From positions 744,001 to 808,000 of the forward strand of contig CABHOV010000046.1 of the NCBI GenBank assembly GCA_902168185.1: a DNA stretch of 64,000 nucleotides, read 5' to 3'. The notes under the pieces are model-generated. The model was not told the DNA's origin. It saw only the letters and a list, made by a program, of their open reading frames with translations, and made no database searches. The position numbers were made by a program, and so were the translations under genes. This DNA comes from an uncultured Bacteroides sp. (GTDB lineage Bacteria > Bacteroidota > Bacteroidia > Cytophagales > Cyclobacteriaceae). This document shows positions 18,165 through 26,396 of this stretch, piece after piece (position 1 is the first letter of the stretch; the number at the start of each line of letters is the position of its first letter).

Positions 18165-18758
18165 AGTTCTTTATAGTGCTTGATATATATATTAAAAATT
18201 GATCACAGAATATCATCGCTATAGCATTGATTTTTTCACCAAGGCTATATTGGATTTCTAAGTCAGTATCAATATATAGTACATACTGAACAGCTGATGT
18301 GATCAGCAACAACAGAAATGATTAACGCTATAGAATGCCCGTACAAAAGTCAATAGGAGACGAACAAAGAATGCGATAGTCTCTTCCATCCTGTATTAAT
18401 TTCAATGTGCAAATACGATACTATACTTTATCAGATTGATGCAGGACAAGCACCTTGTCGGTGGAAACAGGTTGCTAAAAGTTCATCGAGCCTATTCTCT
18501 CCCTTCTTCTTAATAGAATCAACGTGGTGGCAATTGATTGTGAAACAAACATAACGATATAATCTATTAAATCAATAGACTTCAATTTTTATTTGAATGA
18601 CGAAAGATTCGTAGATATCATTGTCAATGTATACTTCTCCTTATAGAGACAAAGTCTGTTGTCCGGATATACTGTGACTCCCATCGTCAAAAAATTAATT
18701 CCAGGAATTGTAAGTTTTTACTCCTTTCATGGTACTAATGGAGTAAATAACTTTAGCT
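18165..18758. other. 594-base divergent intergenic region
   Basis: This separates the sulfatase from the ECF sigma gene. It is AT-rich and has no open frame worth reporting. Near its right end are a perfect palindrome (18697-18709) and an inverted repeat TTACTCC/GGAGTAA (18718-18724 and 18740-18746). I see no RNA gene, IS or terminator in the rest. Confidence 0.5.
18697..18709. promoter_or_regulatory. Palindrome AATTCCAGGAATT upstream of ECF sigma gene
   Basis: A perfect 6-1-6 palindrome about 50 bases before the sigma-factor start. Its right arm contains GGAAT, which resembles the core of many ECF -35 elements, so it could be part of a self-recognised promoter or an operator. The role is inferred. 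Confidence 0.35.
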
Positions 18759-19271
18759 GTGCGGGAAGAGGAACAAAAACGTATTCTTGAAGAATGGATC
18801 AGCCGGTATAAAGCGCTAATCTTTAAAGTAGTGCGTACTTATGCGGTTACAGCAATGGACCAGGATGATCTTTTCCAGGAGGTCATTATCCAGGTTTGGA
18901 ATTCTATTCCGGCATTCAGGAACGAGTCATCACCCTCCACATGGTTATATAGGATATCGCTTAATACTGCTATCAAGTGGGCACGAAAAGAACGTAGACA
19001 GTATAAGTCTGAGTCGCTGGACGATGCACTGCAAAATATCATCCACGCAAGTGATATACCGATGGACGAGCGACTTGTCTGGTTGTATGAAGAGATTCGT
19101 ACACTGGATGAAATCGACCGGTCTGTCACACTCTTGATGCTTGATGGTTTCAGCTATAAAGAGATCGCTGGTATGCTTGGTATATCGGAATCAAATGTAG
19201 GTGTAAAAATCAATCGCATTAAAAAACATCTCATCTCTCAATCACAAAAAAACAATCTCCATGGAATTTGA
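18759..19271 (+). CDS. ECF-type RNA polymerase sigma factor
   Basis: A 170-residue sigma-70 family protein with only regions 2 and 4. Region 2 (about 10-80) includes DQDDLFQEVIIQVWNSIPAF and STWLYRISLNTAIKWARK. Region 4 (about 120-165) has FSYKEIAGMLGISESNVGVK, the -35 recognising helix-turn-helix. The start is GTG at 18759; an in-frame stop lies five codons upstream and no ATG is available. The next gene overlaps by 11 bases and encodes a membrane protein, the usual place of an anti-sigma factor, so coupled expression is likely. Confidence 0.93.
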   Translation: MREEEQKRILEEWISRYKALIFKVVRTYAVTAMDQDDLFQEVIIQVWNSIPAFRNESSPSTWLYRISLNTAIKWARKERRQYKSESLDDALQNIIHASDIPMDERLVWLYEEIRTLDEIDRSVTLLMLDGFSYKEIAGMLGISESNVGVKINRIKKHLISQSQKNNLHGI

Positions 19272-19848
19272 CGATATGAAAAAAATCTGGGATACTCAAA
19301 ACAGCAGGCTGCTATATACCATTGACGAAACGGCTCTGGGTAATCTTATTGCACGTAAAAAGAAAAAGACCAACCACATCACGAATATAACGGAGTTACT
19401 ACTGATCGTGGTGAACCTTGCTTCGGGAGTTTTCATCGCTACCCTAAGCTCCTCCATGCAAAAAGGAAATATACTGATGTATTTAACATCGCTTTGGATG
19501 TTAGGTACCGGAGTATATATAGTAATCAGTCGGTTTAGAAGATTAAGACAGAGCCATCAGTTCGATCGCTCCATGCGGGGAGATCTTCAGTACGCAATTT
19601 CAGTAGCCACTTACCAGGTTCGGCTTTCTTTACTGATGCGCTGGAATATGCTTCCCGTTGCTATACTTACAATGTTAGGGGTTTTAAATGGAGGTAAATC
19701 TATAGGAATCATCATCGGTACATTGCTCCTTTTTATTCTGGTATATTATGCAAGCCGCTGGGAACATAACATCTATAAATATAGGAAGCGCGAACTTGAA
19801 TCGTTGCAAAGAAAACTTCAAAGCGAAGATGTAGAGAATCTCACCTGA
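19261..19848 (+). CDS. Four-helix membrane protein, candidate partner of the ECF sigma factor
   Basis: A 195-residue protein beginning MEFDDMKKIWDTQ. A cytosolic N-terminal part of about 40 residues is followed by membrane segments near 42-62, 70-90, 128-143 and 147-164, and a basic cytosolic tail. Its start lies inside the sigma gene (11-base overlap). Similar proteins follow ECF genes in other Cytophagales as far as I recall. I see no zinc-binding anti-sigma motif (HxxxCxxC), so an anti-sigma role rests on gene order only. Confidence 0.7.
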   Translation: MEFDDMKKIWDTQNSRLLYTIDETALGNLIARKKKKTNHITNITELLLIVVNLASGVFIATLSSSMQKGNILMYLTSLWMLGTGVYIVISRFRRLRQSHQFDRSMRGDLQYAISVATYQVRLSLLMRWNMLPVAILTMLGVLNGGKSIGIIIGTLLLFILVYYASRWEHNIYKYRKRELESLQRKLQSEDVENLT

Positions 19849-19874
19849 GCTTATAACCCGTAAACAAAAACCAA

Positions 19875-19934
19875 ATGAAAGCAACTGTATTGGCTATCCT
19901 GTTAATGTTAATGGTGTCGATGTTGGTAGGGTGA
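19875..19934 (+). pseudogene. Nineteen-codon hydrophobic mini-ORF, possibly a broken small lipoprotein
   Basis: ATG at 19875 opens a signal-like peptide (MKATVLAILLMLMVSMLVG) that stops with TGA TGA exactly where a lipobox Cys would be expected. Restoring two bases after TG would give a short Cys-Asp-Asp-Lys-Tyr ending, as in entericidin-like mini-lipoproteins. It lies between the ECF operon and its terminator. Whether it is translated is unknown. Confidence 0.3.
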
Positions 19935-20029
19935 TGACAAGTATTAAAATCAGCATGGGCAAATTCCTACTTATTGATTATCCCACAATCTAACATGCAA
20001 CAAGGTTGGGGCTCCTGTTAATTCAGGAG
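19917..20029 (+). repeat. Copy 1 of a diverged ~110-nt element
   Basis: It begins with an 18-nt core, TCGATGTTGGTAGGGTGA, identical at 22809. It stays alignable for about 57 bases and ends in a hairpin whose loop (GTTAAT) is shared with the other copy. In both copies the hairpin starts 95-97 bases from the core start. The nature is unknown. Confidence 0.5.
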
Positions 20030-20040
20030 ACCTTTTCTAT
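20004..20040 (+). terminator. Terminator of the ECF operon
   Basis: CTCCTG (20012-20017) pairs with CAGGAG (20024-20029), extended by GG/CC, followed by CCTTTTCTATTTT. It would end transcription coming from the sigma/membrane-protein genes and the mini-ORF. Confidence 0.6.
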
Positions 20041-20059
20041 TTTATTTGTGAATTACAAA

Positions 20060-20605
20060 TCACTTAACAACTTCAAAAAATCTTTTATAAAAAAGATCGC
20101 CCCATTGAAGGTAAAACGGATACGTTTCGATATCCCATTTAATTTCGCCGTTATATGTTATTTTGGTGACATATATAGATTCGCTATTGTCGGTATATTT
20201 TTTATCAATATAAGTTTCGACAGTATCAATATTATTTGAATCATTTTTATCCCATTGGATCAATATAGTTGTCGTTTGCGATTGACGTCCTTCTCCCTCT
20301 TCTGGAAAGACTTTCATTCCAAATTCACCAGCACTATTTTGAAACAATAGAAAATTTCTTTGTGCATCGTAATTCGGCCGATATAGTTCTTTCATTTCTC
20401 CATTCTTAAATAAATATAGTCTTATGCTATCTTTAACGTAGTGACCAACCGTTGCTGTATCAAGCAGGTTCTTTCCTTCGGCATTTTTTACAGACATATA
20501 AAAGTCAATATTTATATCTGTATTTCCCGGATCGTCACCACAGGATGCCAAAAACAAAATTGAGAGAAACGAAACTACAACTAATAATGATTTACCTTTT
20601 CTCAT
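20060..20605 (-). CDS. Hypothetical lipoprotein downstream of the C10 protease
   Basis: A 181-residue lipoprotein: signal with basic start MRKGKS, hydrophobic core and lipobox LASC near residue 22. The mature part is rich in beta-prone and acidic stretches and ends with aromatic residues (YLQWGDLFYKRFFEVVK). I do not recognise a family. The start is 11 bases after the protease stop, so the two are co-transcribed. In known C10 systems (streptopain with Spi; Bacteroides fragilis Bfp proteases with Bfi inhibitors) a small inhibitor is encoded beside the protease. That position makes an inhibitor role a reasonable guess, without sequence support. Confidence 0.65.
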   Translation of the reverse strand: MRKGKSLLVVVSFLSILFLASCGDDPGNTDINIDFYMSVKNAEGKNLLDTATVGHYVKDSIRLYLFKNGEMKELYRPNYDAQRNFLLFQNSAGEFGMKVFPEEGEGRQSQTTTILIQWDKNDSNNIDTVETYIDKKYTDNSESIYVTKITYNGEIKWDIETYPFYLQWGDLFYKRFFEVVK

Positions 20606-20616
20606 AAACGATTTAA

Positions 20617-21848
20617 CTAAGGTCTTCGAATGTTGATTACTTGATGTTGATCGACATTGTAAGTCCGATCACCGGGATTAAAATTGTTTGATGCATACCA
20701 CGCATCATTAGTACCACCCCACCCCCAATTCATGTGAAGACCAGCAGTATAATTATAGTAAACTGCTACCCATTCACCGGGTGTATTTGGATCAGGTGAG
20801 CAAGAATAATACATAATTTCATCCATACCATCAGCAACCCACAAATGTCCATTCTTTGTACCAAATATCCACCACGCTGTTGACCGCGATCCACCTAATA
20901 GAACGGGACGGTGACCTTGTATACAATCGCTGGCAGTCCAATAGTTGTAATTTCCATCGCTTGGCATCGGGTAACCGTAGCCTGCAAGAGTTCCCTTAAC
21001 GTTGTGATAGTTCGCTCCACTACCGTCACATCCGTAAGACATCAGAACTTTGCTACCTATATCAGCAAGAAGTCGTGCCACCTCACCAGTAGGTGAATCA
21101 CCTGCTGGCATTTGTGCCCAGTTGAATGAGGCAGGAAATTGAAAAAATCTCATTATCTGACCCGTACTGGTTGCGACACATCCTGACGGTGCTCTGCCAT
21201 TTGAATATTCCGTACATCCTAATTGAGGACAATTATCATTATAGCCTGACCCTTGATCCCAATTAGTTACTACTAAAGGATTGACATGGGTGATTTGTTG
21301 ATAGCCGCTATCTCCGTTATTGCAGTCACCCTCATACCAAGTTTCTTGTGTTTTAGTATTAGCCTTATGTCTTGTATTGCCCGTAATCGGATGAAGTTTC
21401 TTATAACCATTATCCCAAACACGATTTAATATATTGTCTTGTTTTGGATTGTCGGTTCTAATTTGCTGTATAGTATTGTGCACTGCTTCCAACCAATTTA
21501 CCAACCCTTCCGGTAATATTTTAGTGTCTATATCGAACGGATTATTTTCCGAGTATGCCAATATAGGTCGATCCTTCGGTCGGCTGCTAAAATAATGAAA
21601 CCACCACCATCATAGTTGATGATATACATCGATGGTAAATTACTGTCTGGCTGCACAACGAGGTGTGCTTTTACTTTTCGCGGCTCACCTATATCATTTA
21701 CAGGGTCAGTCAAAGGTGCTTGAACTGCAGCAAATTTTAGAGCGTCTTCTAAAGTAACATAGTTTTCATCAACGGGGGCTGTTTCACTCTCTTGACATCC
21801 CGTAAATAGCAGTAATAAAACGAAGGTAAGTAGATAATATTTTCTCAT
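20617..21848 (-). pseudogene. C10-family cysteine protease (streptopain-like), single-base frameshift
   Basis: Two overlapping frames make one gene. The upstream frame (21528-21848) has a lipoprotein-like signal (LLLLFTGC) and the C10 propeptide ending GGGFIILAADRRI. The downstream frame (20617-21561 from its first ATG) continues PILAYSENNPFDID, the usual next block. One base is missing between ATC (21570-21572) and CCT (21565-21567). The mature domain keeps the catalytic Cys (GCVATSTGQIM, residue 128 of the second frame), the His (GHLWVADG, residue 239) and the WGWGG loop. So the enzyme is complete apart from the shift: a recent mutation, a sequencing error or, less likely, recoding. C10 enzymes are secreted proteases (SpeB, PrtT, Bfp). 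Confidence 0.85.
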
Positions 21849-22199
21849 AACATTTTAAAGAATTAAAGTATAATTCCTAAAAGTATAAAAATATGTATGA
21901 GATAAGTTATATACTATATATTAATGTTTTGTTAAGTCCGTGACCGATTGTATATATTTAAACTTCTACCCCCTACCTTTCAATCTCTCAGGTATAGTAT
22001 ATAAAGCTTTGTCGCTAAAAAGAAAAGCTACGTCTCTTTATTAGGATGCATAAAAAAATAATTTTATAAATTTAGTTAGCACGTTTCAGAAAACTATATG
22101 ATAAACTCTGCCATACCACGGAATTGCTGCGCAGTCATTTAGGGGCTAGATGAAGTGAACGCACACGTGGAGGTGGCATAACAATACACCTCCGTTTTT
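21849..22199. other. AT-rich intergenic region, possible small RNA
   Basis: About 350 bases between the C10 protease start and the next minus-strand gene, with no open frame above about 15 codons. On the minus strand, TATACTTTA at 21864-21872 may be part of the protease promoter. On the plus strand a clear terminator (22169-22201) has no plus-strand gene before it, so a short RNA ending there is possible. I could not find its promoter. Confidence 0.4.
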
Positions 22200-22201
22200 T
22201 T
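22169..22201 (+). terminator. Orphan plus-strand terminator
   Basis: GGAGGTG (22169-22175) pairs with CACCTCC (22187-22193), followed by a G and seven T residues. The nearest plus-strand gene ends about 2.3 kb upstream at 19848, past another terminator, so this one must serve an unannotated transcript. It overlaps the stop codon of the minus-strand gene to its right by two bases. Confidence 0.7.
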
Positions 22202-22473
22202 ATGCTGTTTGAAGATAATTTTCTAAATCTTGTAAATAGTTGATTCTCTCACCACGATCGTAAAATAAATTTGCAGCGTCAGGAGATAATGATAAAATAC
22301 TGTCACGGTTCCACCATTTACTTATTTTTATATATACCTGTTTAATTACATTTATATCACTATGCCCAACTATATACCTATCGTATTCTATAGTAGAACG
22401 AAAACATTTTTTTTGCAGCATCAAGATCAAATTGAACATTCCATTCGTTTTTTTTGCTGCAAAAGCAGTCCAT
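22200..22473 (-). pseudogene. Small hypothetical gene interrupted at an A8 tract
   Basis: A 79-codon frame (22200-22439) looks truncated at its start. A second frame begins at ATG 22471-22473 (MDCFCSKKNEWNVQFDLDAAKK) and runs into an A8 tract at 22407-22414 (T8 on the plus strand). Removing one A joins it to the first frame (CFRSTIEYDRYIVGH and onward), giving a coherent protein of about 90 residues ending LENYLQTA. It may be a pseudogene, a sequence error or a gene using transcriptional slippage. A second A8 tract lies at 22448-22455. The product is soluble, Trp- and Tyr-rich and of no family I recognise. Confidence 0.45.
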
Positions 22474-22576
22474 TATAAGACCATAGAGTATTAGTTATCT
22501 TTTTCTTTTGTCATAATGGTGTTGATAAAATATACCTCTAATAGACCTACTAACATCGACTAATTTATACTCCTTG

Positions 22577-22612
22577 ATCCTTTTTTTATCCCCGTAGGGG
22601 AAAGGATTTTTG
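22577..22612 (+). terminator. Possible terminator hairpin
   Basis: ATCCTTT (22577-22583) pairs with AAAGGAT (22601-22607), enclosing CCCC-GTA-GGGG, and is followed by TTTTTG. No gene on the plus strand precedes it, so its target is unknown. Confidence 0.35.
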
Positions 22613-22808
22613 TGCCAAATTTGACACTGCCTAAGAAAGTTGAGTAACTTCTATTAAAATTGCTGGTTCGTCCTATAACTATTTTGAGTTTTATCCATGT
22701 ACATATATAGCACAGGGTCAATATGTTTTGTGTCCTTTATATCAGACACAATACGAGGATATTTATCAAAATCCCTTAGCTCATTATTTTCCGTCAGAAC
22801 AATTAGGG

Positions 22809-22921
22809 TCGATGTTGGTAGGGTGACGATGTGAGTATTAAATCAGTACGGAGTGAATTCTTACTTAAAAAATAAATATTCAGATATGAAATGTTTTGCA
22901 GCACGACTCTGTTAATAGAGT
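22809..22921 (+). repeat. Copy 2 of the diverged ~110-nt element
   Basis: It shares the 18-nt core with copy 1 at 19917 and the following segment with several substitutions and small indels. It ends with the hairpin ACTCT-GTTAAT-AGAGT (22906-22921). Same orientation as copy 1. It has no mini-ORF upstream, so the shared unit is the element itself. Confidence 0.5.
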
Positions 22922-23020
22922 AGAATAATTATTTATAACTATATAATAGAAGATAAATAAAGACTGTGCGAGAAATATAGCACAAGGTTTTGTATAGGTG
23001 AGTTGTACAGACTACAAAAT

Positions 23021-23050
23021 AAAAAACCGCGTATCAACAGAAACGCGGTT
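23021..23050 (-). terminator. Terminator of tRNA-Glu
   Basis: On the minus strand AACCGCGT and ACGCGGTT (23043-23050 and 23025-23032 on the plus strand) form an 8-bp stem, followed by TTTTTTATTTT. It lies 11 bases beyond the tRNA 3' end. Confidence 0.8.
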
Positions 23051-23060
23051 ACTATTAGAG

Positions 23061-24326
<1,266 letters not shown>

Positions 24327-24345
24327 TTTCAAACTATAGATCATC

Positions 24346-24380
24346 AAAAACCCGTGGGGAGACCTTCGGGTTTTTTCTTT
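24346..24380 (+). terminator. Terminator of gapA
   Basis: AAAAACCCG (24346-24354) pairs with CGGGTTTTT (24367-24375), continuing into TCTTTT. It starts about 20 bases after the gapA stop. Confidence 0.85.
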
Positions 24381-24513
24381 TATAGGCCATGGCACTGTTT
24401 TTATATCCCTATACGACAGAAAATCGGAAAATTGTAGAATAAATACGGCCTTCTCAGAAGAAAAACCATCCTGAATACGTTTCTATTCATTAAAGGAATA
24501 TAAATGCCACGCC

Positions 24514-25704
24514 ATGGAGGATTATTACAAAATACTCGGCATCACTCCTTCTGACAATTCAACAACGTTGCGTGCTGCCTATAAAAGGCTGGCCATGCAA
24601 TACCATCCCGACCGTAATGCCGGTGACCGGGAGGCCGAAGAAATGTTCAAGCTCATCAACGAGGCATACCATGTACTCTCTGATCCGCTAAAAAAATCCC
24701 GTTACGATCTGCAGATGAATCCGAGTATAGTCGCAGATATAGTCGACACGGTTTTCGATCCTCAGCATGAAATTAATAAACGCAAATACTGGAAGTGGCA
24801 ATACGCGCAGCAGAAATACTATAGAATAGATAAAGAGTATTTCAGAATTCAGGGTCTTGCTTTCCTGGTCTTTATAGTCATTGCCGGATTTTGCTTCGCT
24901 GTTATTCACACTACGTATTATTTTGTAGAGCAGCAACGTTTGGCAAAGTGGCAGGCGAACAGCCAGGCATTGGAACAAGTAAATGGGTTGTTCGGCACTG
25001 GTAAATTCAATGAAGCATTTTCGATGGTGCTTTCCCTTAAACAGGAAGATCCGCTGGAGCTCCGGTTTATTTACGCTCATGATAGTTTGATTGACGCCTT
25101 GCATACCATGGCCGATCAGGAATTCAGAAGCCTTCGGTTTGCAGATGCCGTTGCACATTATCTGGTATTGAAAAAACATGAAGACCCAGTGCAGTTTGAA
25201 ACGCTGGAGAAACTCGCGCTGTGTCAATATTATCTCGGCAATTTCCAGGAAGCACTTACTGCTCTCAAGCATCTTCACAACCAGCAGCCCGATAATCTTC
25301 AGTTGCTTTATCGCATCGGCATGATCAATCTTGAAAAACTTGATCATCCTGAAGAAGCCCTTCAATATTTTAATCTTGGAAAAAAACTGTTCAAGCAGAA
25401 CCTCAGCGAAATTTATGGCGAGGCCTTTATGATCGTGATGGACCCCATGGATGCCCCAGATATTTACTATGAAATATTTGAAGCTAGGGCACGAACCAAT
25501 CTACAGTTGAAACATTATGAAGATGTTTTAAACGATTGTACATGGAGTATGTATTTACGCCCCGAACGAGGTGAGCCATATATACTTCGCGCCATGGCTC
25601 ACATTGAAGGACGAACACTCGAGAATGTATGCAGCGATTTGAAAAAGGCTAAACAACTGGGCATACTTAACACCGAGGAACTCACGCGGAAGTATTGCCG
25701 CTGA
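24514..25704 (+). CDS. Membrane-anchored J-domain protein with TPR repeats
   Basis: A 396-residue DnaJ-like co-chaperone. The J domain is at 1-67: DYYKILGITPSDN, then HPD at 31-33, the tripeptide that stimulates DnaK ATPase. It lacks the Gly/Phe and zinc-finger regions of DnaJ proper. A membrane segment lies near 112-135, and from about 155 to the end the sequence is helical with TPR-like repeats (for example LEKLALCQYYLGNFQEALTA and LLYRIGMINLEKLDHPEEAL). The J domain would be cytosolic and the TPR part on the other side if there is a single span. It may recruit DnaK to a membrane site. The next gene encodes a TerB-like protein. Confidence 0.9.
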   Translation: MEDYYKILGITPSDNSTTLRAAYKRLAMQYHPDRNAGDREAEEMFKLINEAYHVLSDPLKKSRYDLQMNPSIVADIVDTVFDPQHEINKRKYWKWQYAQQKYYRIDKEYFRIQGLAFLVFIVIAGFCFAVIHTTYYFVEQQRLAKWQANSQALEQVNGLFGTGKFNEAFSMVLSLKQEDPLELRFIYAHDSLIDALHTMADQEFRSLRFADAVAHYLVLKKHEDPVQFETLEKLALCQYYLGNFQEALTALKHLHNQQPDNLQLLYRIGMINLEKLDHPEEALQYFNLGKKLFKQNLSEIYGEAFMIVMDPMDAPDIYYEIFEARARTNLQLKHYEDVLNDCTWSMYLRPERGEPYILRAMAHIEGRTLENVCSDLKKAKQLGILNTEELTRKYCR

Positions 25705-25763
25705 CAGAAAATCCGAAAATTGCCGGGGTAGCGTTGGCCCCGTATGATTCAATAAATTATCCG

Positions 25764-25771
25764 TATTTTTG
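25764..25771 (+). promoter_or_regulatory. -7 element TATTTTTG before the TerB-like gene
   Basis: Exact match to TAnnTTTG, 64 bases upstream of the ATG. The best TTG upstream is 27 bases away, longer than usual, so only the -7 half is supported. Confidence 0.4.
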
Positions 25772-25835
25772 TAGATACGACTATACCTTTTACAGCGTTA
25801 AAAAGACTTTGTGTTAGAACTTAAAGACCCCGAAT

Positions 25836-26279
25836 ATGAATACTCAATTAAATCAAGAACATCTCCTCTCCGTTAAAAATAGTTATTTCAATATTCTCGC
25901 TTTGTTTTTGGGGCAATCAAAGATTGATAGCCGTTTTCTGCGGTGCCTGCTTAAATGGGGATTTCAATTGCGCCTGAGTCCGGAGGACCTGGCAAAAGCA
26001 AACGTAGACCTCACACATTTACAGTTTACCAACCCGGCTGATAAAATTGAAAAACTTGAAGCCATCTATCACCTGGTATACATGATTTACCTGGACGCTG
26101 TTGTGGAAGATGTTGAACTCGAAGTAGCAACAAGCTACGCAGAGCAACTCGGCTTCCAGGCATCTATTGTAAGTGACTTGTTTAAATCCATCGCCACGGA
26201 GGCTTATGATGAGGGCGCTGTTCGAAATGTACGGCAAGAAGTTATGGACTTCCTTAAACTTCACGAAGCTCAAATATAG
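25836..26279 (+). CDS. TerB-like helical protein
   Basis: A 147-residue soluble, wholly helical protein. The segment from about 65 to 130 (DKIEKLEAIYHLVYMIYLDA, VVEDVELEVATSYAEQLGF) resembles the acidic helical repeats of the TerB/DjlA-like tellurite-resistance domain. No signal or membrane segment is seen. Position after a J-domain protein is notable because DjlA combines a TerB and a J domain in one chain. The TerB assignment is from pattern only; it could be another small helical family. The gene is separated from both neighbours by more than 100 bases. Confidence 0.6.
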   Translation: MNTQLNQEHLLSVKNSYFNILALFLGQSKIDSRFLRCLLKWGFQLRLSPEDLAKANVDLTHLQFTNPADKIEKLEAIYHLVYMIYLDAVVEDVELEVATSYAEQLGFQASIVSDLFKSIATEAYDEGAVRNVRQEVMDFLKLHEAQI

Positions 26280-26348
26280 CCTGTACGCATACATTCAATG
26301 GGCGCAGGAGTATACCTGCACTAAAATTCATATTTCCTTAACATCCTT

Positions 26349-26382
26349 TTTGGCAGAACCAATCAAGGCACGGTTAGCTTTG
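26349..26382 (+). promoter_or_regulatory. Promoter of the histidine kinase gene
   Basis: TTTG (26349-26352) and TAGCTTTG (26375-26382) with 22 bases between them match the Bacteroidota consensus. The ATG is only 15 bases past the -7 element, so the leader would be very short. Confidence 0.55.
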
Positions 26383-26396
26383 TGCCCTGACTACGA

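Larger units (their letters stand above)
22474..23020. other. AT-rich gene-free region beside tRNA-Glu
   Basis: About 550 bases without a credible gene. It holds a hairpin followed by T residues at 22577-22612 (ATCCTTT with AAAGGAT, inner CCCC/GGGG), a short inverted repeat TTGTGTC/GACACAA (22728-22734 and 22745-22751) and copy 2 of the ~110-nt element. It may be decayed DNA at the edge of the accessory patch. Confidence 0.45.

Noticed and set aside
18300-18350. Short match to the tRNA-Glu 3' end (CCCGTAC) as an attachment site
   Set aside because: Only seven bases match, which is expected by chance; no longer duplicate of the tRNA end was found.
22577-23020. CRISPR array or IS element in the accessory region
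   Set aside because: No regularly spaced repeats, no terminal inverted repeats with a transposase frame and no cas-like gene; only isolated hairpins and the two diverged element copies.
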